From Lysinibacillus contaminans (GTDB taxonomy: Bacteria > Bacillota > Bacilli > Bacillales_A > Planococcaceae): a stretch of 64,000 nt of DNA. The notes below the pieces were generated by a model that saw only the letters and a list, made by a program, of their open reading frames with translations, searched no databases and was not told where the DNA came from. This document shows, in pieces, positions 1 through 8,484 of this stretch (position 1 is the first letter of the stretch; each line of letters opens with the position of its first letter). The DNA lies in assembly GCF_001278945.1 (NCBI RefSeq), contig NZ_LGRV01000003.1, forward strand, positions 1,674,001-1,738,000. The letters are read 5' to 3'. The translations under genes and the position numbers were made by a program.

Positions 1-251
1 AATTCCTCTGCTGTTTTATAAACCTTTGGGAACTGCGCTGGACTCAATCTAACAGCATTTGTCCGAATGTTCCCAATCATCAAGGCATTGAGGAATAGCG
101 AAATTAGAGCTAAAACGAGCAAAATGAGAATCCCGAAAATCGACACGACCAAGACAATATAAGTTAAAATACTAATTACAAGCACAAGCCAAAAATATCT
201 ATTTTCATTTTTATGAATCAAGTCTTTTGGTAAAATCGTATATTCATTCAT
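1..251 (-). CDS. M48-family-like membrane protein, N-terminal part (runs off left edge)
   Basis: The reading frame opens with ATG at 251, preceded on the minus strand by a good AAGGAGA ribosome site, and stays open to base 1, so only about 83 N-terminal residues are present. The first 20 residues are polar, then one long hydrophobic stretch (about residues 22-60) forms one or two membrane segments. It is followed by a conserved-looking block, IRTNAVRLSPAQFPKVYKTAEE in separate words (I-R-T-N ... S-P-A-Q-F-P), which resembles the region ahead of the catalytic domain of M48 (HtpX/Ste24-type) zinc metallopeptidases. The HExxH motif would lie outside the window, so the family call is by resemblance only. 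It follows the ABC operon on the same strand but is separated from it by a terminator. Confidence 0.55.
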   Translation of the reverse strand, partial: MNEYTILPKDLIHKNENRYFWLVLVISILTYIVLVVSIFGILILLVLALISLFLNALMIGNIRTNAVRLSPAQFPKVYKTAEE

Positions 252-406
252 TTGTATGTATCTCCTTAAACAAAGTTAAAGAGATTATATCTTTGATTAG
301 ACCCTATTGAACAGTCAACATTTCTCCCAAAACATGCACATTTAACCAATGAATCGCGGCAGTCATACTATCACTTACAATATCATCAACCCAAGAACTA
401 AAAATT

Positions 407-442
407 GGCAAGTATGAATCCCATATTGGATTCATACCTGCC
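407..442 (-). terminator. Rho-independent terminator after the ABC operon
   Basis: An inverted repeat (arms GGCAxGTATGAATCC / GGATTCATACxTGCC, six-base loop) is followed on the minus strand by AATTTTT. It lies 55 bases after the stop of the 402-residue gene and before the M48-like start, so it should separate the two transcripts. Confidence 0.7.
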
Positions 443-497
443 CATAAGCTACTATTCATAACTTTTGGTAGCCCTATTTGAATAACAAGCCTGTTCT

Positions 498-1706
498 TTA
501 ATTGGTGCTATATATTTGTTGGATATTGAGTGAGTAATCTGTATCTAGATTTTCTCTGTTTTCACCAATGATTTTGCCTTCATATAATGTTTCTCCTGTA
601 CGTAAATCACCGATAAAGAACAAATGACCGTCATCAACACGATTCACAAAATATATTTTACTATCTGTAATCTGTAAATAAGGTACTTCTTCATCATTAG
701 CAGTGCTTGGATAATTAAAGTGTAATGGCTCTTCCCACTGTTTCTTTTCAATATTATAACGGTTCAGCTCTAAACCATTAGTTGAATGAACAGGAATGTA
801 TATTTCTGTTCGATGAAGATGCATCGAATCCATATTTGGTTTTAATTCGGCGGGAATCGATATTTCCTCCACTTCATTGTTAGTATTGTTATAAATATAC
901 ATTTGGCTAGAAATAATTTCAGGAGTAGCACTTCCCATTTGATCCTTATATTTTTTTATCATATATAAGAAATAGTTTTCATTTTGAAGATTACTATAAT
1001 CATTAAATATGCGCATACTGGAATTAACTCCCACTTCAGAATATGTTTTAGCGATTATTGAGTCATGTTCAAATTCCTTGTTGTTTTCATCAATTGTATA
1101 TATATGCAACTCCTCCCCACCATTATAGAGATAGCCTGTTGCAAGTATCTTGATTTCCCCATTTTCTACATAGACATCATTCACATACATCCAGTAATAG
1201 CTTTCTTGGGCCGGCGCATTAACTTCAAATGATACACTGTCATTTGTATTTTTATCGAGTATATCGATTTGAAGCGTTAAAAAATCCCCTTTGACTACTC
1301 TATCATCAATGTCTTGAAAAGTTGTGTAAATCAAACGCGCTTCGTCTTCAAAGTACAAACTCGGGTCAAATTCTTTTCCACGCATAAAATTACGGTATTT
1401 TTGAATGTTTTTTTGAAAATACTTTTGAGACACCAAAGGTACCTGACGTGCTATCAAACCCTCAATAAAAGACTGCTTCATCTGATTAGTCGAACCATCC
1501 TTTGATATGTACAACCAACGATGTATATCACCACTCTGGTAACTCGCTTGAAGGATAAGATTTCCGATTTCTTCCTTATTTCCGCTAGTCGTTTCAATTT
1601 TAAAGGGTACATCATTTTTAGAAGCCACTGCTGCTTTGATATAGTAAGAACCGATTGTCGTCACGATTACTAAACTGATCAATATCGTTTTCCAATATTT
1701 TTTCAT
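498..1706 (-). CDS. Membrane-anchored hypothetical protein of the YtrA-type ABC operon
   Basis: 402 residues with one N-terminal hydrophobic segment (about residues 7-27), so probably a signal anchor with the bulk outside the membrane. The body shows repeated beta-strand-like blocks of the type 'IYIYNNTNNEVEEISIP' and 'ITDSKIYFVNRVDDGHLFF', reminiscent of a propeller or solute-sensing domain, but no named family is recognised. The start is ATG at 1706 after a strong GGGGGGAA ribosome site. It begins 14 bases after the permease stop, so it is the last gene of the GntR/ABC operon and may be an accessory or substrate-sensing subunit (inference from position). Confidence 0.7.
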   Translation of the reverse strand: MKKYWKTILISLVIVTTIGSYYIKAAVASKNDVPFKIETTSGNKEEIGNLILQASYQSGDIHRWLYISKDGSTNQMKQSFIEGLIARQVPLVSQKYFQKNIQKYRNFMRGKEFDPSLYFEDEARLIYTTFQDIDDRVVKGDFLTLQIDILDKNTNDSVSFEVNAPAQESYYWMYVNDVYVENGEIKILATGYLYNGGEELHIYTIDENNKEFEHDSIIAKTYSEVGVNSSMRIFNDYSNLQNENYFLYMIKKYKDQMGSATPEIISSQMYIYNNTNNEVEEISIPAELKPNMDSMHLHRTEIYIPVHSTNGLELNRYNIEKKQWEEPLHFNYPSTANDEEVPYLQITDSKIYFVNRVDDGHLFFIGDLRTGETLYEGKIIGENRENLDTDYSLNIQQIYSTN

Positions 1707-1720
1707 GGTAATTCCCCCCG

Positions 1721-2545
1721 TTAGACCCTGATTTTATGTTTTAGCAAATGATTTGCGATCCAAATAGCACTTCCTAAAACAATAATGCTTGTTACCAGTT
1801 CCATTAGATAGATTTCAAGTGGGTAAAAATATCCTGTATAGGAGACAGCCAATATTAACGGTGCAACAAGGACACCGAATGAAAACATTCCATAAACGAT
1901 TCCACAGAAAATACCTTTTAAACCGAAACTCCGCTCAAACAAGATGGAAGTGAAAAGTATTGCTACAAAGATCAAACCGATTCCATAAAGCAGGATAAAT
2001 CCAACAGGTGTGTTTGGGTACAGAAAGCCCCATATTTCTTGATCGTAAATCCCATAAAAAGGAAAGTTAGTTCGGAAATCTGCTGGTACAATACCATTCA
2101 CAATCTGCATTTCAATTGGTACTAATAATATTTGTAATGTAATTAAGCCAAGCACCAATAGCATTATTGTTGTCAATTTAGCGAAATAAATATTTATTCT
2201 TTCCGTCGGCAACATTAATAATCTGTAGATGAACGTATTTTTTCCAAACCAATCCCGATACCAAATAAAGAAAACATAAATCATCAACATGGCGATACAA
2301 AAAACGATTGGCATTACAAACCATTCAGAATTAATAAAACGGGAAAAAGAAAAAGCGCTTTGCTCAATATATTTGCTCACTGATAATTGATTTGCATACA
2401 TCACCTTTTCCGCACTACTCATATATCCTTTTGAGACAATAACCGCACCGATGAGCTGAGAGACAACTGTCAATCCAATTAGGATTAGGTACAGTTTGAA
2501 AAATCGGCTTATCTCGAAATGTACAAGTTTTAAATAACTTTTCAT
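1721..2545 (-). CDS. ABC-2 type transporter permease
   Basis: 274 residues, about six hydrophobic segments (roughly 15-40, 75-95, 110-135, 175-200, 205-232, 240-262), with a soluble loop between the first and second. It is sized and patterned like permeases of the ABC-2/YtrC-D type found with GntR regulators. Its ATG overlaps the TGA of the upstream ATPase gene by four bases (ATGA at 2542-2545), so the two are translationally coupled and most likely form one exporter. Substrate is not evident. YtrABCDEF of Bacillus subtilis, a cell-envelope-stress ABC system, is the closest described arrangement (family knowledge); a one-to-one match is not claimed. Confidence 0.8.
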   Translation of the reverse strand: MKSYLKLVHFEISRFFKLYLILIGLTVVSQLIGAVIVSKGYMSSAEKVMYANQLSVSKYIEQSAFSFSRFINSEWFVMPIVFCIAMLMIYVFFIWYRDWFGKNTFIYRLLMLPTERINIYFAKLTTIMLLVLGLITLQILLVPIEMQIVNGIVPADFRTNFPFYGIYDQEIWGFLYPNTPVGFILLYGIGLIFVAILFTSILFERSFGLKGIFCGIVYGMFSFGVLVAPLILAVSYTGYFYPLEIYLMELVTSIIVLGSAIWIANHLLKHKIRV

Positions 2546-3231
2546 CTACGATACACCTCCCGCATAACATCAACGACTGATTTTCCTTCATTCTCACGTA
2601 CTTCCTCTACGCTAAAGTCCTTTAATACTTCTCCTTCGTCAATAAGCACTGCTCTATCAATCAAGTGTTCGATATCATTAATTTCATGCGTTGTGATAAT
2701 CACACCACGATCTTCAATTAAATGGCTTGTAAACACTTCTGCTATCTGTTCACGGGAAAAAATATCAATACCGGAGAATGGTTCATCCATCAGTAAGTAA
2801 TCCACATCCAGTGCCAAACCTAATAGCATGTTGACTTTAGCTGTATTCCCCTTCGATAAGTTGGCAATCCGTTCTGTAGGGTCTAGTTTGAAAAATTTCA
2901 ACAACTCCTCAGCCCTTTGCGGATTCCAGCTTTTATAAAAATCCGCCATGAACGCAAAGGCTTCAGCAATTTTCATTTGTGGCAACATCGTGATTGTATC
3001 GGGAATAAATGTGATTTTGTCATAGCTTTCTTTCCTGATTTTTTCCCCATCTATCAAAATTTCACCGCTATTAATCGGAGTGAGGGCCATAATCGCTTTC
3101 ATAATTGTCGTCTTCCCTACTCCGTTTATCCCGATTAAACAAGTAATTTCACCTTTTTTAGCAGTGAAAGAGAGACCATTTAAAACCTGTTTCCTACCGT
3201 ATTTTTTCTTAACATTTTTCACTTCGATCAT
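2542..3231 (-). CDS. ABC transporter ATP-binding protein (YtrB-like)
   Basis: 229 residues. Walker A is GINGVGKTT (about residues 33-41), the signature region reads LSKGNTAKVN (about 129-138), where LSGGQ is degenerate as is common in this subfamily, Walker B is YLLMDEPFSGID (about 150-161), and the switch histidine lies in ITTHEIND. It supplies the energy to the downstream permease. Its start overlaps the end of the GntR gene by four bases (ATGA at 3228-3231), and its stop overlaps the permease start, so regulator, ATPase and permease are one operon. Confidence 0.92.
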   Translation of the reverse strand: MIEVKNVKKKYGRKQVLNGLSFTAKKGEITCLIGINGVGKTTIMKAIMALTPINSGEILIDGEKIRKESYDKITFIPDTITMLPQMKIAEAFAFMADFYKSWNPQRAEELLKFFKLDPTERIANLSKGNTAKVNMLLGLALDVDYLLMDEPFSGIDIFSREQIAEVFTSHLIEDRGVIITTHEINDIEHLIDRAVLIDEGEVLKDFSVEEVRENEGKSVVDVMREVYRR

Positions 3232-3617
3232 TTCGATTCCTCCGCTTCCCCGCTTTCGGCATCATACTTTTTCTCAACTAATTCCAACACTTCGGATAGC
3301 GGCACATTGATGGATTTTATAGAACCTAAAAATAAGTCAACCGCTTCGATAATCAATTCTTCACGGACACTTTTAAGTACCGCATCATCTTTCGTAATAC
3401 AGCTTGGCATATTTCCTTCAGTAAATATCAATCCTTGTTCCTCCATTTCCTTATAAGCTCGTTGTGCGGTATTGGGGTTAATCTTCAGCTGATTGGCCAG
3501 TTCTCTTCTTGATGGAATCTCCTGACCTGGTTCAAAATATCCCTTGGCGATTTGCTCTTTAAAATGCCGGATAACCTGAACATAAAGTGGATCCCGATTA
3601 TTAAACTTTACATTCAA
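3228..3617 (-). CDS. GntR-family transcriptional regulator, YtrA type
   Basis: An N-terminal winged-helix domain (about residues 8-70) carries the GntR hallmarks PLYVQVIRHFKEQI, G-Y-F-E-P-G-Q-E-I-P-S-R-R-E-L and NPNTAQRAYKEMEEQGLI. The tail of about 50 residues is short and helical, as in the YtrA subfamily, with no large effector domain. The reading frame extends to a TTG at 3626, but that codon abuts the AGGAG ribosome site; the TTG at 3617 is nine bases downstream of it and is the likelier start. First gene of the ABC operon, with a perfect palindrome 32-51 bases upstream (3649-3668) that is very likely its own operator, so it should repress its operon until an effector or stress releases it. 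Confidence 0.88.
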   Translation of the reverse strand: MNVKFNNRDPLYVQVIRHFKEQIAKGYFEPGQEIPSRRELANQLKINPNTAQRAYKEMEEQGLIFTEGNMPSCITKDDAVLKSVREELIIEAVDLFLGSIKSINVPLSEVLELVEKKYDAESGEAEESK

Positions 3618-3648
3618 TACACTCAACTCCTAGAAAATCATATTTTCG

Positions 3649-3668
3649 TGTATTAACCACTTAATACA
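3649..3668. promoter_or_regulatory. Candidate GntR (YtrA-type) operator 1
   Basis: Perfect 8-base arms TGTATTAA / TTAATACA with spacer CCAC, placed just upstream of the regulator gene. A TATGAT-like -10 (plus strand 3638-3643) sits beside it, so binding would block the promoter. The same motif occurs three more times at 4306-4390. Confidence 0.7.
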
Positions 3669-3716
3669 GATTGCGCATAATGATGGGCTTTGTTCTTTTA
3701 ATAAGGCTTAATCTTA

Positions 3717-4160
3717 TTATTGGGTATTATTCATCTTCATCGACCCATCATCGATTTCAGAATCCAATTTAATAAATCCCTTTAAATTTGAGGTATATTC
3801 CTCAATTTCTGTGGTCTCGTGGTTCCAAATATAAATTTTATCTTGCATTTTTCCGTTTAGTACTTGAAGACACAATTTATCACCTGTACCATCATCACCA
3901 ATAGCTACTAGGTCTCCCGACATTTCTTCAACTTTTGCATCCTGGTTTTGCCTCACAACATCGTCCCAAGTTTTTTTAGGATTCTTTTGGTCTTTGATAG
4001 GAAAAAGAGTCCATTCACCGATTTCGGCATTATTAACTAATCTAAACAGTTCCTTGTATTGTTCTGGAAAAACTGCACCTAATTTTTCTTCAGCCGATTT
4101 TATATCAAAATCTGTAACACCAGGTTTTCTTGTTGGAATCAAGTCTCTTAATTCTTTCAC
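3717..4160 (-). CDS. SMI1/KNR4 (SUKH) family protein
   Basis: 147 residues. The pattern is typical of the SMI1/KNR4 or SUKH fold: an early PTRKPGVTDFDIKSAEEKLG helix, then FPEQYKELFRLVNNAEIG, a W-TLFPI strand, a central GDLVAIGDDGTGDKLCLQ segment, and a late WNHETTEIEEYTSNL strand. Such proteins often act as immunity proteins in bacterial toxin systems, but no toxin gene is next to this one. The start is GTG at 4160 behind an AAAGGCGG ribosome site. A half operator (CACTTAATACA) overlaps the start. It lies 90 bases upstream of the GntR gene on the same strand and may have been inserted into the operator region. Confidence 0.82.
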   Translation of the reverse strand: MKELRDLIPTRKPGVTDFDIKSAEEKLGAVFPEQYKELFRLVNNAEIGEWTLFPIKDQKNPKKTWDDVVRQNQDAKVEEMSGDLVAIGDDGTGDKLCLQVLNGKMQDKIYIWNHETTEIEEYTSNLKGFIKLDSEIDDGSMKMNNTQ

Positions 4161-4272
4161 TTAATACATACCGCCTTTCTTGTGTCATCTACACATACTT
4201 TCAACATAAACCTACGCAACAATCTATTTCTTCTTTGAGAAAACAGCCTTTAATAAAGAACAACCCGATAAA

Positions 4273-4317
4273 TCATTTTGCCATCGCACCCGCTAATACG
4301 TTCTGTGTATTAACCAC
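4273..4317 (-). CDS. 14-codon leader or truncated gene start under the operator cluster
   Basis: A very short frame (reads V-V-N-T-Q-N-V-L-A-G-A-M-A-K, stop) begins with GTG exactly nine bases after a GAGGTGG ribosome site, just downstream of three YtrA-type operators. Operator 2 overlaps its start codon. It may be a leader peptide or the surviving 5' end of a gene whose body has been replaced. Function unknown; only position and ribosome site support it. Confidence 0.3.
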   Translation of the reverse strand: MVNTQNVLAGAMAK

Positions 4318-4325
4318 TTGATACA
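4306..4325. promoter_or_regulatory. Candidate GntR operator 2
   Basis: TGTATTAA-CCAC-TTGATACA: the same 20-base palindrome as operator 1, including its spacer, with one mismatch in the right arm. Confidence 0.6.
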
Positions 4326-4340
4326 TCCACCTCAAAAAAA

Positions 4341-4360
4341 TGTATTAAACAGTTAATACA
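4341..4360. promoter_or_regulatory. Candidate GntR operator 3
   Basis: Perfect arms TGTATTAA / TTAATACA with spacer ACAG. Its centre is 35 bases from operator 2 and 30 bases from operator 4, about three helical turns, so neighbouring dimers could sit on one DNA face. Confidence 0.65.
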
Positions 4361-4370
4361 CCCTTCTAAG

Positions 4371-4390
4371 TGTATTATAGGTTTAATACA
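4371..4390. promoter_or_regulatory. Candidate GntR operator 4
   Basis: TGTATTAT-AGGT-TTAATACA, one mismatch from the consensus palindrome. Outermost of the three-site cluster upstream of the SMI1 gene. Confidence 0.55.
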
Positions 4391-4593
4391 CATTTAATGT
4401 CAATCTATTTTATGGGAATAATTCTCAATAATTAAGAGAAAACAAGTCGTTATACTAAATTGTTTTATTAGCCTAATAAGAAAAGCTGCTCTTGACTTGG
4501 GCAACTGGGTTTTAAACTCTTGCCTCCGTTACAGAAATATTTGTTACCATTTTTACTTATTAATAATTAGTTTCATCTATTTCGTTCATCACT

Positions 4594-4724
4594 AAAAGTT
4601 GAAATGTTTCTGCGGGAAATGCAAGCAAACAAAAGACCTTGCACGGAACCTAGCGAAACTGTTTTTTTTTCAACGAAAGCAAAGCCATTCGGTGCTTGCC
4701 CGCGGAAATCAACCTACAACTTTT
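4594..4724 (+). repeat. Dispersed GC-rich repeat R1, copy a (diverged)
   Basis: About 130 bases, bounded by AAAAGTTG / CAACTTTT, with internal blocks TGCGGGAAATGCAAGC and GGTGCTTGCCCGCGGAAA shared with copies at 10236, 13280 and 31475. It contains an insertion of T residues and is the most eroded of the long copies. Together with the operators it fills the gene-free stretch 4161-4757. Confidence 0.7.
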
Positions 4725-4757
4725 ATGCTAATGGTGGCAACTGACTAATCAACAAAA

Positions 4758-4979
4758 TCAATTATCACGTTCCTCTAAATATTTTTGTAATACATCTTTG
4801 GGCTTCACTTTTTGTTTAGCAGGTACAACACTTTTCTGTATCTCGCTTAGTAAATACAATCCCCTAAATATACAACCAGCAAAAATGCCAAAAGCTAAAA
4901 TCCCTCCTACCAGTGGTCCCATCTTAATTAAGATCATAGCCAATAATACACCCACTACTATTGATAACAACAAATACAT
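4758..4979 (-). CDS. Small two-helix membrane protein
   Basis: 73 residues with two hydrophobic segments (about 2-20 and 24-44) separated by GPLVGG, then a charged tail of about 25 residues. The frame lies alone between a repeat and the kinase-like gene, on the same strand as both neighbours. No family is recognised; a small integral membrane protein of unknown role is the most that can be said. It starts 23 bases after the stop of the upstream kinase-like gene, so they may be co-transcribed. Confidence 0.55.
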   Translation of the reverse strand: MYLLLSIVVGVLLAMILIKMGPLVGGILAFGIFAGCIFRGLYLLSEIQKSVVPAKQKVKPKDVLQKYLEERDN

Positions 4980-5002
4980 AGCCCACCCACATTCTTAAAT
5001 AA

Positions 5003-5659
5003 CTAAGTTAATTTAAAATTAAACGTATTTTCCTCAATATAAATTGTTTCCTTGGCACTTCTTATAATAATATCGAAATTCTTGCTGTATGGATGCATAA
5101 ACACTTCGTACTGAATACGTCGCTCATTATGGGATTGTTTTAAATAATCGATTTCCGCTCCTCTTTCCTCTATATCTCGACCGAATCGTCTCTCAAGTTC
5201 CGTATCACCATCTGTATAAAAATAAATTAGAAGATCAAATAATTCAGGATTAGCAAAAGCAACACTCATACCTTCTACAATGGTTAATTTGTTTTGTGAA
5301 GAGAGTTTTTCACTCTGTAAATAATGTGTATCAATCGTTCGTAAATTCATATTCTCCTTTAGCATCAGTACATCTCTTTCTAAGGAAGGTATATGATGTG
5401 CTGCGGGATGGCATGCTGTCATTTTAAAACGATGGAATGTTTCTTTATGTGTGTAGTCAATCACTGCGTATTTTCGAATTGCTGAACTCACTATGTATGG
5501 ATCCGTATTAAGATAGTTTACATCGTACTTTAACTCCTCCATTAACCTATGTGCAAAAGTCGTCTTTCCTGCAGCTCCATGACCTGATATCCCAATAATC
5601 AGCTTCTTATCCGAATTATGAATCCAACGAATGATTTCTTGAATTAATGTGTTCATCAT
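5003..5659 (-). CDS. Uridine kinase-like P-loop phosphotransferase
   Basis: 218 residues. Walker A GISGHGAAGKTT at residues 23-34 is followed by a uridine-kinase-style pattern: a Y-L-N-T-D-P-Y segment (about 54-60), a C-H-P-A-A-H-H block, and a strand LTIVEGMSVAF (about 126-136) that in the family holds the base-binding part. Members phosphorylate nucleosides, ribulose phosphate or related small molecules; the substrate cannot be told from the sequence. The tail has the RDIEERG lid typical of this family. The start used is ATG at 5659, after a weak GAAAAGAGAG site; the next codon is also ATG. Confidence 0.8.
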   Translation of the reverse strand: MMNTLIQEIIRWIHNSDKKLIIGISGHGAAGKTTFAHRLMEELKYDVNYLNTDPYIVSSAIRKYAVIDYTHKETFHRFKMTACHPAAHHIPSLERDVLMLKENMNLRTIDTHYLQSEKLSSQNKLTIVEGMSVAFANPELFDLLIYFYTDGDTELERRFGRDIEERGAEIDYLKQSHNERRIQYEVFMHPYSKNFDIIIRSAKETIYIEENTFNFKLT

Positions 5660-6082
5660 TCACTCTCTTTTCTAATATCTTTCTGACCTTTAGTGATAAT
5701 CATATGACTCAGCGAAGCCCTCTGAAAAAAAGCCTGGTCGTAAATCAAAATAAGAATGCGAAGCCCAGCTCGCCAAAAAGGCCAAAAAAGAAGCAAATCA
5801 AACGATCTTTGAATAAGAAATAAAGCATCTATTATATACATCGGTTGATATGTTTCTTCAAGGCGCACCAATCGAACCCAAATGATATTGGGTCAGCCAA
5901 CACTTTTGAAAAATCTGACTTATGAAATTAATTATACTCTAAACTTTATAGGTATATAATACGTCTTTAATAGGTAAGTAAATAAAAATACTGCATTAAA
6001 GGAGGCTATATTACCCTACATACTAATAATTTAACAAATAAATAACATAGAAGAGTACTTATAGATTATCGGAGGAATATTT
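5660..6082. other. Divergent intergenic region without a supported gene
   Basis: Separates the minus-strand kinase-like gene from the plus-strand acyltransferase, so both promoters should lie here. A 71-residue minus-strand frame (5656-5871) fills the left half but has no ribosome site and no recognisable motif. The right half is AT-rich, with GGAGGAAT directly before the acyltransferase start. Confidence 0.4.
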
Positions 6083-7978
6083 ATGTTAGGTAAGACATCC
6101 AATCATCGTTATATCCCTGGATTAGATGGGATAAGAGCTTTAGCAGTACTAGCTGTAATTGCTTACCATTTTAACTTCAGTTGGGCCCGCGGAGGGTTCC
6201 TAGGAGTTGATATCTTTTTTGTTTTATCAGGTTACTTAATAACCTCTTCCATTTTACCAATTGAAGGGAATACGTTAACGGTTAGTTTGCGTCAATTTTG
6301 GATTAAACGGTTTCGACGACTAATCCCAGCCGCATATGTAATGATTTTGACCACTTTCGTATGGGTGACGTTATTTAATAAGGAACTTCTAAATACTTTG
6401 CGAGGAGATGCAATATCTTCTATATTTTATTCAAGTAATTGGTGGTTCATTTTTCACGAACTCTCCTATTTTGATAGTTTTGGATCCCCTTCACCTCTGA
6501 AGAATTTATGGTCGTTAGCAATTGAAGAACAATTTTATATCATTTGGCCAATTCTGTTGATCATTGGACTATATTTATTTAAAAAGCGCAGCAAACTTTC
6601 GATAATCGTCTTTATCGGAGCATTTTGTTCAGCATTGTTAATGAGTATACTGTATCAGCCTGGAACAGACCCTAGTCGTGTCTATTATGGGACGGATACC
6701 CGTTCATTTGAATTACTGATAGGCTGCTGGTTAGCTTTAGTTTGGCCGATGAACAGACTTTCGACCAAAAATCTTTCTACTGAGCATATTAATAAACTAA
6801 ATAGTATAGGATTGATTTCCTTTAGCATCTTCATTCTTAGCATTTTTTGGGTGGATGAATATCAAGTATTTCTATACAGAGGAGGCATGTTCCTTCTTTG
6901 TATAAACGCAGCGGTACTAATAGCTTGTGTTTGTCATCCAAGTAGCTTTTTAGGGAAATTACTTTCTTTGAAGCCCCTTTGCTGGATTGGTTCAAGATCT
7001 TATGGAATCTATCTTTGGCATTATCCTATTATGGTGTTGGGTACCCCTGTTCACGAAATAGGGAATCCCGTATACTGGCGTGTCGTTTTGCAGCTAGTCC
7101 TTGTATTGATAATTGCTGAATTATCATATCGTTTTATTGAAATGCCGATTCGTAAACAAGGATTCCGTTCATATTTTAGGGAGTATCTATTTGTAAATAG
7201 TAATAAGTGGGGAAACTTTTCGTTTTTTAGGAAAATATCAACTGCCCTTATCCCTCTATTCCTTCTACTATTTTTGACGGGAATCACTGGTGTTGTAGGG
7301 GAAGAGCAACAAGATTCAAAGGAGTTATATCCAACAAAAGTTGAAATAAATGTTGGGGAGCAAACTTCTACTAACGATCAGGAAACACCGGAGAATAATG
7401 CTACTAATCTAGATGAAGAAGAAGTTGAGACTAGTGTTGACCAAAACATAGAAACACCTCAAATAGAGAAAAACGATTCAAGTGTTAATCCTTCGAACGA
7501 ATATTATACTGGAATATTAGCCATTGGAGATTCTTTAATGATAGATATTTCTAATAGCTTAAATAAAATTTATCCAAACATTACGATTGATGCAGAAATT
7601 GGGCGACAAGTTTCACAAGCTGTCAAGTTGGTACCTGGTTTTGCTCATTTCAATCATCCAGATAAAGCGGTCATTATTCAACTAGGTACAAATGGTTATT
7701 TTACGAATGATCAGATTGACACACTGCTAGGTGCTTTCTCTAATGCTGATATTTATTTAGTGAATACTCGCGTTCCACGTCCATGGGAAGGAAAAGTGAA
7801 TAATACTTTATCTAACAAAGCTCAAGAGCATGACAATATTACGTTGATTGATTGGTATTCGACAGCCCTTGACCATCCGGAATATTTTGCTCCAGACGGT
7901 GTACATTTGGAACCAAAAGGAGTAGAAGCCTTAACAAATCTAATTCAACAATCAATAAATGCTCGTTCGAATAATTAA
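6083..7978 (+). CDS. OatA-type membrane O-acetyltransferase with SGNH domain
   Basis: 631 residues in the two-domain layout of peptidoglycan O-acetyltransferases. Residues 1-410 are an acyltransferase-3 domain: YIPGLDGIRALAVLAVIAYH at the start (catalytic-type His), FLGVDIFFVLSGYLIT, KRFRRLIPA, and about 10-11 membrane helices. A charged linker (about 415-475) leads to an extracellular SGNH hydrolase-like domain with IGDSLM (Ser about 483), QLGTNG and the PDGVHL Asp-His pair (about 604-607). Such proteins move acetyl groups across the membrane onto cell-wall sugars, giving lysozyme resistance. GGAGGAAT lies seven bases before the ATG. Monocistronic. Confidence 0.92.
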   Translation: MLGKTSNHRYIPGLDGIRALAVLAVIAYHFNFSWARGGFLGVDIFFVLSGYLITSSILPIEGNTLTVSLRQFWIKRFRRLIPAAYVMILTTFVWVTLFNKELLNTLRGDAISSIFYSSNWWFIFHELSYFDSFGSPSPLKNLWSLAIEEQFYIIWPILLIIGLYLFKKRSKLSIIVFIGAFCSALLMSILYQPGTDPSRVYYGTDTRSFELLIGCWLALVWPMNRLSTKNLSTEHINKLNSIGLISFSIFILSIFWVDEYQVFLYRGGMFLLCINAAVLIACVCHPSSFLGKLLSLKPLCWIGSRSYGIYLWHYPIMVLGTPVHEIGNPVYWRVVLQLVLVLIIAELSYRFIEMPIRKQGFRSYFREYLFVNSNKWGNFSFFRKISTALIPLFLLLFLTGITGVVGEEQQDSKELYPTKVEINVGEQTSTNDQETPENNATNLDEEEVETSVDQNIETPQIEKNDSSVNPSNEYYTGILAIGDSLMIDISNSLNKIYPNITIDAEIGRQVSQAVKLVPGFAHFNHPDKAVIIQLGTNGYFTNDQIDTLLGAFSNADIYLVNTRVPRPWEGKVNNTLSNKAQEHDNITLIDWYSTALDHPEYFAPDGVHLEPKGVEALTNLIQQSINARSNN

Positions 7979-8130
7979 AGATATAGCTGAACTATTGCAG
8001 TAAAGTAACTATTCTTTGCTACGAATACACACCCATTGATTACCCAGTTTCCACCAAACTTTAATCCTCTGGCTGGCTCTGTGTATCTTCTTAAATCTGT
8101 GGTTATTTTTACCTTGTTTATTTTTTTGGG

Positions 8131-8232
8131 CAAGGCTATTATCTCAAAGATTGTTGCTAAACAAATCATAGAGTTTAACATAAAAAAACAGACATTAATC
8201 TTCACACATGTAGATTTATGTCTGTTTTTTGA
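8131..8232 (+). repeat. Dispersed hairpin repeat R2, copy a (also terminator of the acyltransferase gene)
   Basis: Begins GGCTATTATCTCAAAGATTG then TGTTGCTAAACAAA, and ends in a 13-base perfect stem (AAAAAACAGACAT 8183-8195, ATGTCTGTTTTTT 8218-8230) that would terminate transcription in either direction. The same leading block and hairpin layout recur at 23264 and 55055. It lies in the 506-base gene-free stretch after the acyltransferase; the rest of that stretch holds nothing I can identify. Confidence 0.65.
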
Positions 8233-8484
8233 GTATAAACATTACTGGTTGTGAGTTGAAGTTTTTCGTAACCAAACTGTAAATGCCAATTAACAAATAG
8301 GGATTGCGAAAATTATTTGAAAGAACTTTAAAATATATAACTTTTTTCTTTCATTTTTCTTTTAATACCTCCTACTAGTAATCTGTCATCTTCAAAATGT
8401 ATCTTTTTTTAACATACCTGCACCATTCGTTGAACAGGAAAAAGTCGTTGTCTCTGACCTTTTTGGTAGTCGAACTCCGGCAAA

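Noticed and set aside
5656-5871. 71-residue minus-strand frame overlapping the kinase-like start
   Set aside because: No ribosome site, no motif, TTG start; kept as intergenic.
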